Positions 40,217 to 50,152 are shown, counted from the stretch's first letter. The stretch is DNA of 64,000 nucleotides from Streptomyces sp. NBRC 110611 (GCF_001590865.1 NZ_BBUY01000012.1:124001-188000), one strand, 5' to 3'. The notes: a model not told the origin generated them from the letters alone. Translations and numbers: made by a program.

Positions 40217-42902
40217 AGCGCTCGCGGGCCTCCTTGACCGCGGAGACGGCCACCTCGCCGCGGCGGGCGAGCTGGGCCAGCGCGGCGACCACGACCGACT
40301 CGGCGTCGACGCCGAAGTGGCGGCGGGCCGCGTCACGGGTGTCGGACAGGCCGAAGCCGTCCGCGCCGAGCGAGGAGTAGTCCTGCTCGACCCACTGCGC
40401 GATCTGGTCCGGGACCTGGCGCATGTAGTCGGAGACCGCGAGGACCGGGCCCTCGGCGCCGTGCAGCGCCTGGCGGATGTACGGGACACGCTCCTCGCCG
40501 CGCAGCAGCGCCGCGTCCGCCTCCAGGGCGTCACGCCGCAGCTCGCTCCAGGAGGTCGCGGACCACACATCGGCGGCCACACCCCACTCCTCGGCGAGCA
40601 GCTGCTGTGCCTTGAGGACCCAGTGGATCCCCGTGCCCGAGCCGAGCAGCTGGATGCGCGGCGCGTCGGGGGCGCTGATGTCCAGGCCCGCGGACTCCGC
40701 TGTGTTGAACCGGTACAGGCCCTTGACGATGCCCTCGTCGATCCCGAGCCCGGCCGGCTTGGCGGGCTGCGGCAGCGGCTCGTTGTAGACCGTGAGGTAG
40801 TAGAAGACGTTCGGGTCCTCGCCCGGCTTGGCCTCGCCGTACATCCGGCGCAGACCGTCCTTGACGATCGCCGCCACCTCGTACGCGAACGCCGGGTCGT
40901 ACGTCAGCGCGGCCGGGTTGGTCGCGGCGATGACGGGCGAGTGGCCGTCCGCGTGCTGCAGGCCCTCACCGGTCAGGGTGGTGCGACCGGCGGTGGCGCC
41001 GACGAGGAAGCCGCGGCCGAGCTGGTCACCGAGCTGCCACATCTGGTCGGCCGTGCGCTGCCAGCCGAACATCGAGTAGAAGATGTAGAAGGGGATCATC
41101 GCCTCGCCATGCGTCGCGTACGACGTCGAAGCGGCGATGAAGTCCGCCATCGAACCGGCCTCGGTGATCCCCTCGTTGAGGATCTGGCCGTTCTTGGCCT
41201 CCTTGTAGTACATCAGCTGGTCGCGGTCGACCGGCTCGTACGTCTGGCCCTTGGGCGAGTAGATGCCGAGGGAGGGGAAGAGGCTCTCCATGCCGAAGGT
41301 GCGCGCCTCGTCGGGGACGATCGGCACCCAGCGCTTGCCGGTCTCCTTGTCCCGGACCAGGTCCTTGACCAGGCGGACGAAGGCCATGGTCGTCGCCACG
41401 TTCTGGGAGCCGGAGCCCTTGTCGAAGGAGGCGAAGGCCTTCTCGGCGGGGGTGGGCAGCGGGGCGATCGCGTGCGTGCGGCGGGCCGGGGCCGGTCCGC
41501 CGAGGGCGGCGCGGCGCTCCTGGAGGTAGCGGACCTCGGGGGAGTCGGCGCCGGGGTGGCCGTAGGGGACCTGGCCGTCGACGAACTGGCTGTCGGAGAT
41601 GGGCAGTTCAAGAAGGTCACGCATGTTCTTGAACTCGTCCACCGTCAGCTTCTTCATCTGGTGGTTGGCGTTCTTGGACGCGAAGCCCTCGCCGAGCGTG
41701 AAGCCCTTGACCGTCTGGGCCAGGATCACCGTCGGGGCGCCCTTGTGCTCCAGCGCGGCCTTGTACGCGGCGTACACCTTGCGCGGCTCGTGGCCGCCGC
41801 GGGACAGGTGGAAGCACTCCAGGATCTTGTCGTCGCTCAGGAGTCCGGCCATCTCGACGAGCGCCGGGTCGGAGCCGAAGAAGTCCTGGCGGATGTAGGC
41901 GGCGTCGCGCGTCTGGTACGTCTGCACCTGCGCGTCCGGGACCTCGCGCAGCCGGCGCACCAGGGCACCCGTGGTGTCGAGCGCGAAGAGCTCGTCCCAG
42001 GCGTTGCCCCACAGCGACTTCACGACGTTCCAGCCGGCGCCGCGGAACTGGGCCTCCAGCTCCTGCACGATCTTGAAGTTGGCGCGGACCGGGCCGTCCA
42101 GGCGCTGCAGGTTGCAGTTGATGACGAAGGTGAGGTTGTCCAGGCCCTCACGGGAGGCGAGTGCCAGTGCGGCGGTCGACTCCGGCTCGTCCATCTCGCC
42201 GTCGCCCAGGAACGCCCACACGTGGGAGGCCGAGACGTCCTTGATGCCGCGGTTGGTGAGGTAGCGGTTGAAGCGCGCCTGGTAGATCGCCGACAGCGGG
42301 CCGAGGCCCATCGACACCGTCGGGAACTCCCACAGCCAGGGCAGGCGGCGCGGGTGGGGGTAGGACGGGATGCCCTTGCCGCCGGCCTCCCGGCGGAAGT
42401 TGTCGAGGTGCTCCTCGGTGAGGCGGCCGTCGAGGAAGGCGCGGGCGTAGATGCCCGGGGCGGCGTGGCCCTGGATGTAGAGCTGGTCGCCCGAACCGTC
42501 GCCTTCCTTGCCGCGGAAGAAGTGGTTGAAGCCGGTCTCGTAGAGCCAGGCGGCGGAGGCGAAGGTGGCGATGTGGCCGCCGACCCCGTACTTCGAGCCA
42601 CGGGTGACCATCGCGGCCGCGTTCCAGCGGTTCCACGCGGCGATCCGGGCCTCCATCGCCTCGTCGCCCGGCACGGCGGGCTCGGCGGAGGTGGGGATCG
42701 TGTTGAGGTAGTCGCTCTCCAGGAGCTGGGGCAGGGTGAGCCCCGACTCCTCCAGGGTGCGGCGCATCAGGTACGCGGCGCGGTGCGGGCCCGCTGCCTC
42801 GGTGACCGCGTCAAGCGACTCGCGCCACTCGGCGGTCTCCTCGGGGTCGCGGTCCGGGAGCTGGTCGAGCTGGCTGTACGGCAGGCGCACGGGATCGGGC
42901 AT
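40206..42902 (-). CDS. aceE: Pyruvate dehydrogenase E1 component, homodimeric
   Basis: This 898-residue thiamin-diphosphate enzyme decarboxylates pyruvate and passes the acetyl group to lipoylated E2. The thiamin motif GDGEMDEPEST...N is present (about residue 225), along with transketolase-like strings such as RGGHEPRKVYAAYKAA, VTEAGSMADFIAA-type sequence and FYIFYSMFGWQRTADQ. Length is normal for the AceE family. The ATG at 42902 has GGAAAGGGG upstream. The E2 (44074) and E3 (45873) genes lie upstream on the same strand beyond a GntR regulator, so it is transcribed separately from them. Confidence 0.97.
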   Translation of the reverse strand: MPDPVRLPYSQLDQLPDRDPEETAEWRESLDAVTEAAGPHRAAYLMRRTLEESGLTLPQLLESDYLNTIPTSAEPAVPGDEAMEARIAAWNRWNAAAMVTRGSKYGVGGHIATFASAAWLYETGFNHFFRGKEGDGSGDQLYIQGHAAPGIYARAFLDGRLTEEHLDNFRREAGGKGIPSYPHPRRLPWLWEFPTVSMGLGPLSAIYQARFNRYLTNRGIKDVSASHVWAFLGDGEMDEPESTAALALASREGLDNLTFVINCNLQRLDGPVRANFKIVQELEAQFRGAGWNVVKSLWGNAWDELFALDTTGALVRRLREVPDAQVQTYQTRDAAYIRQDFFGSDPALVEMAGLLSDDKILECFHLSRGGHEPRKVYAAYKAALEHKGAPTVILAQTVKGFTLGEGFASKNANHQMKKLTVDEFKNMRDLLELPISDSQFVDGQVPYGHPGADSPEVRYLQERRAALGGPAPARRTHAIAPLPTPAEKAFASFDKGSGSQNVATTMAFVRLVKDLVRDKETGKRWVPIVPDEARTFGMESLFPSLGIYSPKGQTYEPVDRDQLMYYKEAKNGQILNEGITEAGSMADFIAASTSYATHGEAMIPFYIFYSMFGWQRTADQMWQLGDQLGRGFLVGATAGRTTLTGEGLQHADGHSPVIAATNPAALTYDPAFAYEVAAIVKDGLRRMYGEAKPGEDPNVFYYLTVYNEPLPQPAKPAGLGIDEGIVKGLYRFNTAESAGLDISAPDAPRIQLLGSGTGIHWVLKAQQLLAEEWGVAADVWSATSWSELRRDALEADAALLRGEERVPYIRQALHGAEGPVLAVSDYMRQVPDQIAQWVEQDYSSLGADGFGLSDTRDAARRHFGVDAESVVVAALAQLARRGEVAVSAVKEARERYGL

Positions 42903-43247
42903 GGGTGGCCCCTTTCCGGACGGGGGGAAGCTCCGGGGGTGCCGTCGAGGCTCGGCCGCGCCCTGGGGCGACGGCGGGGTCTCGACGACACCCGGTGCGA
43001 GTTCGGCAGTTGCAGGTTCGGCAGGTTCAGCAGGTTCGACAGGCAGGGTGTCGCGCCCCAGCGGACGACGATACGCCCCTGATCGATGATCGATCAACGT
43101 CGACCGGGTCAAAAACCGCAGGTCGGCACGGGGTGTCACAAATCTCGGCACGCGGTGCCAGCTCCGGAGCCCGCCTCCGCTACGCCCCGCAGTCCCGCCC
43201 GGACCCTGGGTGCACACCTCGCCTCTCGGAGAGCGGCCCCTCCGGTC
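42903..43247. promoter_or_regulatory. aceE upstream region with palindrome at 43080-43096
   Basis: TGATCGAT-g-ATCGATCA is an inverted repeat at 43080-43096, about 180 bases upstream of aceE. It could be the operator of the GntR/FCD regulator encoded just upstream. Tandem GCAGGTTCG units lie at about 43012-43040. No gene is seen. Confidence 0.45.
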
Positions 43248-43871
43248 TCAGACCCTCGGTGCGCAGCTCAGCACATGCGCCTTCAGCAGGCTGCCGATCT
43301 TCGGATCGCGCCGCCGGAACGCGTCCACGATCTCCTGGTGTTCCTGGGCGTGCGAGCGGTGCTCCGGGCTGAACCAGCGGATCGACAGCGTCGTCCAGAC
43401 CTCGATGCCCAGCGACTCCCAGGTGTGCAGCAGCACGGAGTTCCCGGCCGCCCGCACGATCTCCCGGTGGAAGGCCACCGTATGCCGCACCTGCGCCTCC
43501 CCGTCGGCCGCCCGCTCCGCCTCCCGCAGCGCGGCCACCTCCCGCTCCAGCGCCGAGGTGTCCTCGGCCAGCCGCCCGGCGGCCAGCTCCGCGGCCACCT
43601 GCTCCAGCCCGGCCCGCACCGGGTAGCTCTCCTTGAGATCGTCCGCGGTCAGATTCCGTACCCGGACGCCCTTGTTCGGCGCCGACTCGATCAGCTGGAG
43701 CGACTCCAGCTCGCGCAGCGCCTCCCGTACGGGCGTCTGGCTGACCTCCAGCTCCACCGCGATCCGCCGCTCCACGATCCGCTCACCCGGCTGCCAGCGG
43801 CCGCTGACGATCCCCTCAAGGATGTGCTCGCGGATCTGCTCGCGCAGCGAATGGACGACGGGCGGGGTCAT
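43248..43871 (-). CDS. GntR-family regulator, FCD (FadR) subfamily
   Basis: This encodes 207 residues. The GntR winged helix reads SLREQIREHILEGIVSGRWQPGERIVERRIAVELEVSQTPVREAL. The C-terminal FCD domain keeps its metal/ligand residues in the pattern ..HREIVRAAGN.., ..H..EH.. (RSHAQEHQEIVDAF) and a final H in LLKAHVLS. It begins at the ATG at 43871. FCD regulators usually bind small organic acids. Its place between the pyruvate dehydrogenase E1 gene and the E2/E3 genes suggests it may sense pyruvate, lactate or a related acid and control aceE (inference). Confidence 0.9.
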   Translation of the reverse strand: MTPPVVHSLREQIREHILEGIVSGRWQPGERIVERRIAVELEVSQTPVREALRELESLQLIESAPNKGVRVRNLTADDLKESYPVRAGLEQVAAELAAGRLAEDTSALEREVAALREAERAADGEAQVRHTVAFHREIVRAAGNSVLLHTWESLGIEVWTTLSIRWFSPEHRSHAQEHQEIVDAFRRRDPKIGSLLKAHVLSCAPRV

Positions 43872-44007
43872 GAGGTGCTCCTTCAGAGCGGGGGTGGCGA
43901 GGGCCGGGGCCGCTGGTGGGGGCCATTATCCGGGACACGGACCAGCGCGGGAGCCGGCTGCGAAAGCCGGCGTCCGGGACGTTGACGTGCGGAGATGAGG
44001 ACGCAAA

Positions 44008-44053
44008 AGGGGCCGGTCCCGGTTCGTCGACGGACGAACCGGGACCGGCCCCT
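44008..44053. terminator. Strong bidirectional terminator after the E2 gene
   Basis: AGGGGCCGGTCCCGGTTCGTC pairs almost perfectly with its inverted copy ending at 44053 (a stem of about 20 bp), preceded by AAAA. It lies 20 bases beyond the E2 stop. Confidence 0.9.
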
Positions 44054-44073
44054 GCTGAACCTGCCTGCCGTGC

Positions 44074-45819
44074 TTAGAGACCGATCTCGGTCTCGAACTC
44101 GGCGGCCTCCAGGATCTGCTTGACCGTGGTCAGGTAGCGGGCGGCGTCGGCGCCGTCCACCAGACGGTGGTCGTAGGAGAGCGCGAGGTAGGTCATGTCG
44201 CGCACCGCGATGGTCTCGCCGAGCTCCGGGTGGTTGATGACCACCGGGCGCTTGACGGTCGCGCCGATGCCCAGGATGCCGACCTGGTTCGGGGGCACGA
44301 TGACGGTGTCGAACAGCGCGCCGCGCGAACCGGTGTTGGAGATGGTGAAGGTCGCGCCGGACATGTCGTCCGGGCTGATCTTGTTGGAGCGGACCTTGCC
44401 CGCCAGCTCCGCCGTCTTACGGGCGATACCGGCGATGTTCAGGTCGCCCGCACCCTTGATGACCGGGGTCATCAGGCCCTTCTCCGCGTCCACCGCGATA
44501 CCGACGTTCTCGGTGTCGAAGTAGGTGATGGTGCCCTCGTCGTCGTTGATCCGGGCGTTGACGACCGGGTGGGCCTTCAGCGCCTGGACAGCGGCCTTGA
44601 CGAAGAACGGCATCGGGGAGAGCTTGACGCCCTCACGCTGCGCGAAGGCGTCCTTGGCCTTGTTGCGCATCCGCATGATCTTGGTGATGTCCACCTCGAC
44701 CACGGAGGTCAGCTGCGCCTGGCCGTGCAGGGCCTTCATCATGTTGTCGCCGATGGCCTTGCGGATGCGCGGCATCTTGACGGTCTGACCGCGCAGCGGC
44801 GAGACCTCCAGCACCGGGGCCTTCGGCGCGGCGGCCGGGGCCGCGGCCGGAGCCGGCGCGGCGGCCTTGGCGGCCTCGGCGGCGGCGATGACGTCCTGCT
44901 TGCGGATCCGGCCACCGACGCCGGTGCCCTGGACCGTGGCGAGGTTGACGCCGCTCTCCGCGGCGAGCTTGCGCACCAGCGGCGTGACGTACGCGCCCTC
45001 GGCCTCACCCGCGGCCGGAGCCGGGGTGACAGGCGCCGGGGCGGCGGCCGGAGCGGCCGGGGCGGCGGGCGCCGGTGCCGGTGCCGGGGCAGCCGGGGCG
45101 GCGGGCGCCGGGGCAGCGGCGGCCGGAGCCGGGGTGACCGGAGCGGGGGCAGCCGCGGCCGGGGCCGGAGCGGCAGCGGGGGCCGGAGCCGCCGGAGCCG
45201 GGGCGGCAGCCGGAGCCGCGCCCTTCGCACCGATCACGGCGAGCTTGGCGCCGACCTCGGCGCTCTCGTCCTCGCCGACCACGATCTCCAGCAGGGTGCC
45301 GGAGACCGGCGCCGGGATCTCGGTGTCGACCTTGTCGGTGGAGACCTCCAGCAGCGGCTCGTCGGCCTCGACCTCCTCGCCGACCTCCTTCAGCCAGCGG
45401 GTGACGGTGCCCTCGGTGACGCTCTCGCCGAGCGCGGGGAGGGTGACGTCCGTGCCCTCGGCAGCGCCCGCAGGGGCGGCCGGGGCCTCGGCGGCGGTCG
45501 GAGCCGGGGTGGGCTCGGGCTGCGCGGCGGGGGCCGGGGCCTCGGCGGCGGCCGGAGCCGGCGCAGCCGCCGGGGCGCCCGTGCCGTCGTCGATGAGGGC
45601 CAGCTCGGCGCCGACCTCCACGGTCTCGTCCTCGGCCACCTTGATGGCGGACAGGATGCCGGCGGCCGGGGCCGGGATCTCGGTGTCGACCTTGTCGGTC
45701 GACACCTCGAGCAGCGGCTCGTCGGCCTCGACGCGCTCACCCTCGGCCTTCAGCCAGCGGGTGACGGTGCCCTCGGTGACGCTCTCGCCGAGCGCCGGAA
45801 GGGTTACGGAAACCGCCAT
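44074..45819 (-). CDS. sucB: Dihydrolipoamide acyltransferase E2 with two lipoyl domains
   Basis: This encodes 581 residues. Two lipoyl domains (about 1-75 and 125-200) each carry the modified lysine in STDKVDTEI. They are joined by long Ala/Pro linkers (75-125 and 200-280). A peripheral-subunit-binding domain follows (YVTPLVRKLAAESGVNL). The catalytic domain has His551 and Asp555 in DHRLVDGAD. It forms the core of 2-oxoacid dehydrogenase complexes, swinging acyl groups from E1 to CoA. Actinobacteria often share one such E2 between pyruvate and 2-oxoglutarate complexes. It is 53 bases downstream of lpd on the same strand, so they form an operon. LipA/LipB (27784-29736) supply the lipoyl groups. 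Confidence 0.94.
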   Translation of the reverse strand: MAVSVTLPALGESVTEGTVTRWLKAEGERVEADEPLLEVSTDKVDTEIPAPAAGILSAIKVAEDETVEVGAELALIDDGTGAPAAAPAPAAAEAPAPAAQPEPTPAPTAAEAPAAPAGAAEGTDVTLPALGESVTEGTVTRWLKEVGEEVEADEPLLEVSTDKVDTEIPAPVSGTLLEIVVGEDESAEVGAKLAVIGAKGAAPAAAPAPAAPAPAAAPAPAAAAPAPVTPAPAAAAPAPAAPAAPAPAPAPAAPAAPAAAPAPVTPAPAAGEAEGAYVTPLVRKLAAESGVNLATVQGTGVGGRIRKQDVIAAAEAAKAAAPAPAAAPAAAPKAPVLEVSPLRGQTVKMPRIRKAIGDNMMKALHGQAQLTSVVEVDITKIMRMRNKAKDAFAQREGVKLSPMPFFVKAAVQALKAHPVVNARINDDEGTITYFDTENVGIAVDAEKGLMTPVIKGAGDLNIAGIARKTAELAGKVRSNKISPDDMSGATFTISNTGSRGALFDTVIVPPNQVGILGIGATVKRPVVINHPELGETIAVRDMTYLALSYDHRLVDGADAARYLTTVKQILEAAEFETEIGL

Positions 45820-45872
45820 GGTTTCAGTTGCTCCTTACGAATTGCTGTTGTGGTCGTCGCGCCCGGGTGGCG

Positions 45873-47261
45873 TCAGTCGTGGGAGTGGAGGGGCTTGCCG
45901 GCCAGGGCCAGGTGGGCCTCGCCGAGCGCCTCGTTCTGCGTCGGGTGCGCGTGCACGAGCTGCGCGACCTCGGCCGGCAGGGCCTCCCAGTTGTAGACCA
46001 GCTGGGCCTCGCCGACCTGCTCGCCCATACGGTCACCGACCATGTGGACGCCGACCACGGCACCGTCCTTGACCTGGACGAGCTTGATCTCGCCCGCGGT
46101 CTTGAGGATCTTGCTCTTGCCGTTGCCCGCGAGGTTGTACTTCAGAGCGACGACCTTGTCGGCGCCGTACAGCTCCTTGGCCTTGGCCTCGGTGATGCCC
46201 ACCGAAGCGACCTCGGGGTGGCAGTACGTCACGCGCGGCACACCGTCGTAGTCGATCGGCACGACCTTCTCGCCGGCCAGCCGCTCCGCCACCAGCATGC
46301 CCTCGGCGAAGCCGACGTGCGCGAGCTGGAGGGTCGGGACGAGGTCACCGACGGCCGAGATGGTCGGCACGTTGGTCTGCATGTACTCGTCGACCAGGAC
46401 GTAGCCGCGGTCCATCGCCACGCCCTGCTCCTCGTAGCCGAGGCCCTGGGAGACCGGGCCGCGCCCGATCGCGACCAGCAGCACCTCGGCCTCGAAGGTC
46501 TTGCCGTCGGCGAGCGTCACCTTGACGCCGTCGGCGGTGTACTCGGCCTTGTCGAAGAAGGTGCCGAGGTTGAACTTGATGCCCCGCTTGCGGAAGGCCC
46601 GCTCCAGCAGCTTGGAGCTGTTCTCGTCCTCGACCGGGACGAGGTGCTTGAGGCCCTCGACGACGGTGACGTCGGTGCCGAAGGACTTCCACGCCGAGGC
46701 GAACTCGACGCCGATCACGCCGCCGCCCAGGACGATCGCGGACTTCGGCACGCGGTCCAGCTTGAGCGCGTGGTCCGAGGAGATGATGCGGTTGCCGTCG
46801 ATCTCCAGGCCCGGCAGCGACTTCGGCGTGGAGCCGGTCGCCAGCAGGATGTGGCGGCCCTGGACGCGCTGGCCGTTCACGTCGACGGAGGTCGGGGAGG
46901 ACAGCCGGCCCTCACCCTCGATGTACGTCACCTTGCGGGAGGCGACCAGGCCCTGCAGGCCCTTGTACAGGCCCGAGATGACCTCGTCCTTGTACTTGTG
47001 GACGCCCGCGATGTCAATGCCCTCGAAAGTGGTCTTGACACCGAACTGGTCGGCCTCACGAGCCTGATCGGCGATCTCACCGGCGTGCAGCAGAGCCTTG
47101 GTGGGGATGCAGCCGTTGTGCAGGCAGGTGCCGCCGAGCTTGTTCTTCTCGATCAGGGCGACGTCGAGGCCCAGCTGCGCCCCGCGCAGGGCAGCGGCGT
47201 AACCACCGCTACCGCCTCCGAGGATCACTAGGTCGAAAACGGTGCTGGCGTCGTTCGCCAC
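45873..47261 (-). CDS. lpd: Dihydrolipoyl dehydrogenase (E3)
   Basis: This 462-residue FAD enzyme reoxidises the dihydrolipoyl groups of E2 with NAD. The FAD motif LVILGGGSGGYAAA, the redox disulfide Cys46-Cys51 (GGTCLHNGCIPTKALL), the NAD motif VLGGGVIGVEFA and the C-terminal HAHPTQNEALGEA (catalytic His) are all visible. The GTG at 47261 has GGAGGA 7 bases upstream; an in-frame ATG at 47279 is less likely. First gene of the lpd-E2 operon. Confidence 0.96.
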   Translation of the reverse strand: MANDASTVFDLVILGGGSGGYAAALRGAQLGLDVALIEKNKLGGTCLHNGCIPTKALLHAGEIADQAREADQFGVKTTFEGIDIAGVHKYKDEVISGLYKGLQGLVASRKVTYIEGEGRLSSPTSVDVNGQRVQGRHILLATGSTPKSLPGLEIDGNRIISSDHALKLDRVPKSAIVLGGGVIGVEFASAWKSFGTDVTVVEGLKHLVPVEDENSSKLLERAFRKRGIKFNLGTFFDKAEYTADGVKVTLADGKTFEAEVLLVAIGRGPVSQGLGYEEQGVAMDRGYVLVDEYMQTNVPTISAVGDLVPTLQLAHVGFAEGMLVAERLAGEKVVPIDYDGVPRVTYCHPEVASVGITEAKAKELYGADKVVALKYNLAGNGKSKILKTAGEIKLVQVKDGAVVGVHMVGDRMGEQVGEAQLVYNWEALPAEVAQLVHAHPTQNEALGEAHLALAGKPLHSHD

Positions 47262-47540
47262 GTCACGTCCTCCATGCATGGGTGCGCCGGAGCCGGTCTT
47301 CGATGACCGGATCGCGGCTGGTGTTCGGCCGCTTTCACGTCGGCCCTGGGTAAGGGGGGCCCTGTCCTGCCGAGAACCCATCTTCGCACTTGTTCAACGA
47401 AGCCGGGACGGCGGGCCGGGCTCCGGGCGGCCGATCGGCCGCCCGAGAGGTCCTACTCGTGCGTAACGGGGTCGGATTTCGTCGAGGGCGAACACCCGGC
47501 CGCCTCCGTCGCGCCCCCGCACCCGCCGTACGCACACCGA
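47262..47540. other. Intergenic region between lpd and pepA
   Basis: No coding frame is supported here. It holds the lpd promoter region and leads to the pepA terminator. Confidence 0.4.
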
Positions 47541-47567
47541 CGGCCCCGGGCGGTGCGCTCGGGGCCG
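47541..47567. terminator. Terminator downstream of pepA
   Basis: CGGCCCCG (47541-47548) pairs with CGGGGCCG (47560-47567) around a GC-rich loop, 31 bases past the pepA stop. Confidence 0.7.
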
Positions 47568-47597
47568 TACGGACACGACGGGGCGGCCGGAACGGCG

Positions 47598-49139
47598 TCA
47601 GCCGAGGTCGCCCGCGGCGGTGCGCTCGGCGAGCCGCACCAGGGTGCGCACGGCGGAGCCGGTGCCGCCCTTGGGGGTGTAGCCCCAGGGCGAGCCCTCG
47701 TGGAAGGCCGGGCCCGCGATGTCGAGGTGCGCCCACGTGATGCCCTCGCCGACGAACTCCTTCAGGAAGAGCCCGGCGGTCAGGCCGCCGCCCATCCGCT
47801 CGCCCATGTTCGCGAGGTCGGCGACCGGCGAGTCCATGCCCTTGCGGAGGTGGGTGGGCATGGGCATCGGCCAGGACTGCTCGCCGACCTCCTCCGCGAT
47901 CTCGTGGATCGAGGCGCGGAAGGCGTCGTCGTTCGCCATGATCCCGAAGTGGCGGTGGCCCAGCGCCAGCACCATCGCACCGGTCAGCGTCGCCACGTCC
48001 ACGATCGCGTCCGGCGACTCCTCCGACGCCCGGGTCAGGGCGTCGGCCAGCACCAGCCGGCCCTCGGCGTCGGTGTTGAGCACCTCGACGGTCTTCCCGC
48101 TGTACATGGTCAGCACGTCGCCGGGGCGGGTGGCGGTGCCGGACGGCATGTTCTCGGCGAGCGCCAGCCAGCCGGTGACATTCACCTCCAGGCCCAGCCG
48201 GGCGGCGGCCACCACCGCGGCGAAGACCGCGGCCGCACCGCTCATGTCGCACTTCATGGTCTCGTTGTGGCCGGCCGGCTTGAGCGAGATACCGCCCGAG
48301 TCGTACGTGATGCCCTTGCCGACCAGCGCCAGGGTCCGGCTCGCCTTCGGGTGCGTGTGCGCGATCCGCACCAGCCGCGGCGGGGCGTCCGAGCCCTGGC
48401 CGACGCCCAGCAGACCGCCGTAGCCGCCCTTCTTGAGCGCCTTCTCGTCCAGCACCTCGACCTTGAGGCCGAACTCCTTGGCCGCGGCCTGCGCCTGAGC
48501 CGCGAACGCCTTCGGGTCGAGGTCGTTGGAGGGGGTGTTGATCAGGTCGCGGGCGCGGTTGACCTCCGCGGCCAGCGTCTGGGCGCGCGCGGCGGCCGCC
48601 TTGAACTCCTTGTCGCGCGGCTTGGCGCCGAGGATCGCGACCTCCGCCAGCGGCTGCGACGCGGTGTCGTTCTTCTTGCCGCCCTTGGTGCCCTGGCCGC
48701 TGTTGCTGCGGTACGCGGTGAAGGCGTACGCGCCGAGCAGCGCGCCCTCGCTCACCGCGGCGGCCGCCTCGGCGTCCTCGACCGGCAGCGCGAAGCCGGC
48801 CTTCTTGCTGCCGGCCAGCGCACGGGCGGCGCTGCCCGCGGCCCGCCGGAGCGCCTCGTTGTCATAGGCGTCGCCCTTCGCCGGGGCGTCGCCGAGGCCG
48901 ACCGCCAGCACGACCGGCGCCTTGAGGCCGTCGGCGGCGGGCAGCTTGGTCGCCTCGCCCTCGGCACCGGTCGCGCCGAGGGTCTCCAGCACGGCGGCGA
49001 GCTTGCCGCCGAAGGCCTTGTCCACGGCCTCCGCGCCGGGAGCGACGACGACGCCCTTGGCGCCCTTGGCCACGCCGACGACGACGGCGTCCGCACGCGC
49101 CGTCGCGGCGGAAGAAGTACTGAGGGTCAGTGCAGTCAC
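47598..49139 (-). CDS. pepA: Leucyl aminopeptidase (M17)
   Basis: This 513-residue cytosolic aminopeptidase removes N-terminal residues from peptides. The M17 metal-binding catalytic domain (about 180-500) shows LVGKGITYDSGGISLKP, KCDMSGAAAVF and the family signature NTDAEGRLVLADAL. The N-terminal half is the usual macro-like domain. All metal-ligand positions visible to me are conserved, so it should be active. The start is the GTG at 49139. It is downstream of cobS on the same strand but separated by about 210 bases, so probably transcribed on its own. Confidence 0.95.
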   Translation of the reverse strand: MTALTLSTSSAATARADAVVVGVAKGAKGVVVAPGAEAVDKAFGGKLAAVLETLGATGAEGEATKLPAADGLKAPVVLAVGLGDAPAKGDAYDNEALRRAAGSAARALAGSKKAGFALPVEDAEAAAAVSEGALLGAYAFTAYRSNSGQGTKGGKKNDTASQPLAEVAILGAKPRDKEFKAAAARAQTLAAEVNRARDLINTPSNDLDPKAFAAQAQAAAKEFGLKVEVLDEKALKKGGYGGLLGVGQGSDAPPRLVRIAHTHPKASRTLALVGKGITYDSGGISLKPAGHNETMKCDMSGAAAVFAAVVAAARLGLEVNVTGWLALAENMPSGTATRPGDVLTMYSGKTVEVLNTDAEGRLVLADALTRASEESPDAIVDVATLTGAMVLALGHRHFGIMANDDAFRASIHEIAEEVGEQSWPMPMPTHLRKGMDSPVADLANMGERMGGGLTAGLFLKEFVGEGITWAHLDIAGPAFHEGSPWGYTPKGGTGSAVRTLVRLAERTAAGDLG

Positions 49140-49348
49140 GGTGATGAGAGTCCTGTTCCGTCCGGGAATCCGTTCGCGCCTGGGGCGCTGCTGCGGCCGA
49201 GCCTACGCTTGGCGGCGCCGCCAGGCCCGGCCCCAGGGAAGGCGGAATGCCGTACCGCTGCGCGGCGGTGCGCCGCCCCCGGTGCCGTACGGGCCGGGGT
49301 GGCCCATGAACTTCCCCTGAAAACAAGGGAGTTGAGCGGGAGTCAAGG

Positions 49349-50143
49349 TCAGCCCAGCGTCAGTGCGATGAGCGCCGCCAGCCCCGCGCTCTCCGCCAGC
49401 GCGCCGAACACATCCCCGGTCACCCCGCCGAACCGCCGCCGGCAGTGCCCCAGCAGCAGCTCGCCGGCCGCCAGCCCGGCCAGCGCGGCACCCGCGGCGT
49501 GCAGCGCGCCGTACGGGCCGAAGCCGGCACCCGCGGCCGCGCAGCCGACGACCACCAGCCCGGCACACAGCGCCGCCGCCCGCACCGGGACCGTTCCGGC
49601 GACCGCCGCGCCCAGCCCCTCCGGACGGGCCGCCGGCACTCCCGTACGGGAGGCCAGGGTCAGCGCGGCGCGCCCGGTGACCGCCGCGACCGCCGCCCCG
49701 AGCGCGCCGTACGCCCAGCCGCCGGCGAACAGCCGGTCCAGCGCGGCCACCTGGGCCAGCAGGGCGAACAGCAGGGTGACGACCCCGAACGGACCAATGT
49801 CGGACCGCTTCATGATGCGCAGCGCGTCCTCGGCGGGCTTGCCGCTGCCCAGGCCGTCCGCGGTGTCGGCGAGCCCGTCCAGATGCAGGCCACGGGTGAG
49901 GACGGCGGGCACCACGGCGCTGCCGACCGCGGCGAGCAGCGGCCCGCCGCCGAGCAGCAGCACCGCCCCGCCGAGCGCCGCCGCGCACAGCCCGACCACC
50001 AGCCCGGCCAGCGGTGCGCAGAGCATCCCGCCGCGCGCCGCCGCCCGGTCCCAGCGGGTGACCCGCACCGGCAGCACGGTCAGCGTGCCGAAGGCGAAGC
50101 GCAGGGCGTCGGAAGGGGCCGGGGGAGCGGGGGTCTCGGTCAC
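49349..50143 (-). CDS. cobS: Adenosylcobinamide-GDP ribazoletransferase
   Basis: This 264-residue integral membrane enzyme joins adenosylcobinamide-GDP to alpha-ribazole, the last assembly step of cobalamin. Visible motifs are LRFAFGTLTVLPVRV at the start, LHLDGLADTADGLGSGKPAEDALRIMKRSDIGPFG (acidic metal site) and several Ala/Leu/Val helices. The substrate side is supplied by CobU (54639) and CobT (52792) in the same cluster. Start GTG at 50143. It is 9 bases downstream of the rhomboid-like gene. Confidence 0.95.
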   Translation of the reverse strand: MTETPAPPAPSDALRFAFGTLTVLPVRVTRWDRAAARGGMLCAPLAGLVVGLCAAALGGAVLLLGGGPLLAAVGSAVVPAVLTRGLHLDGLADTADGLGSGKPAEDALRIMKRSDIGPFGVVTLLFALLAQVAALDRLFAGGWAYGALGAAVAAVTGRAALTLASRTGVPAARPEGLGAAVAGTVPVRAAALCAGLVVVGCAAAGAGFGPYGALHAAGAALAGLAAGELLLGHCRRRFGGVTGDVFGALAESAGLAALIALTLG

Positions 50144-50152
50144 CGCGGCAGG

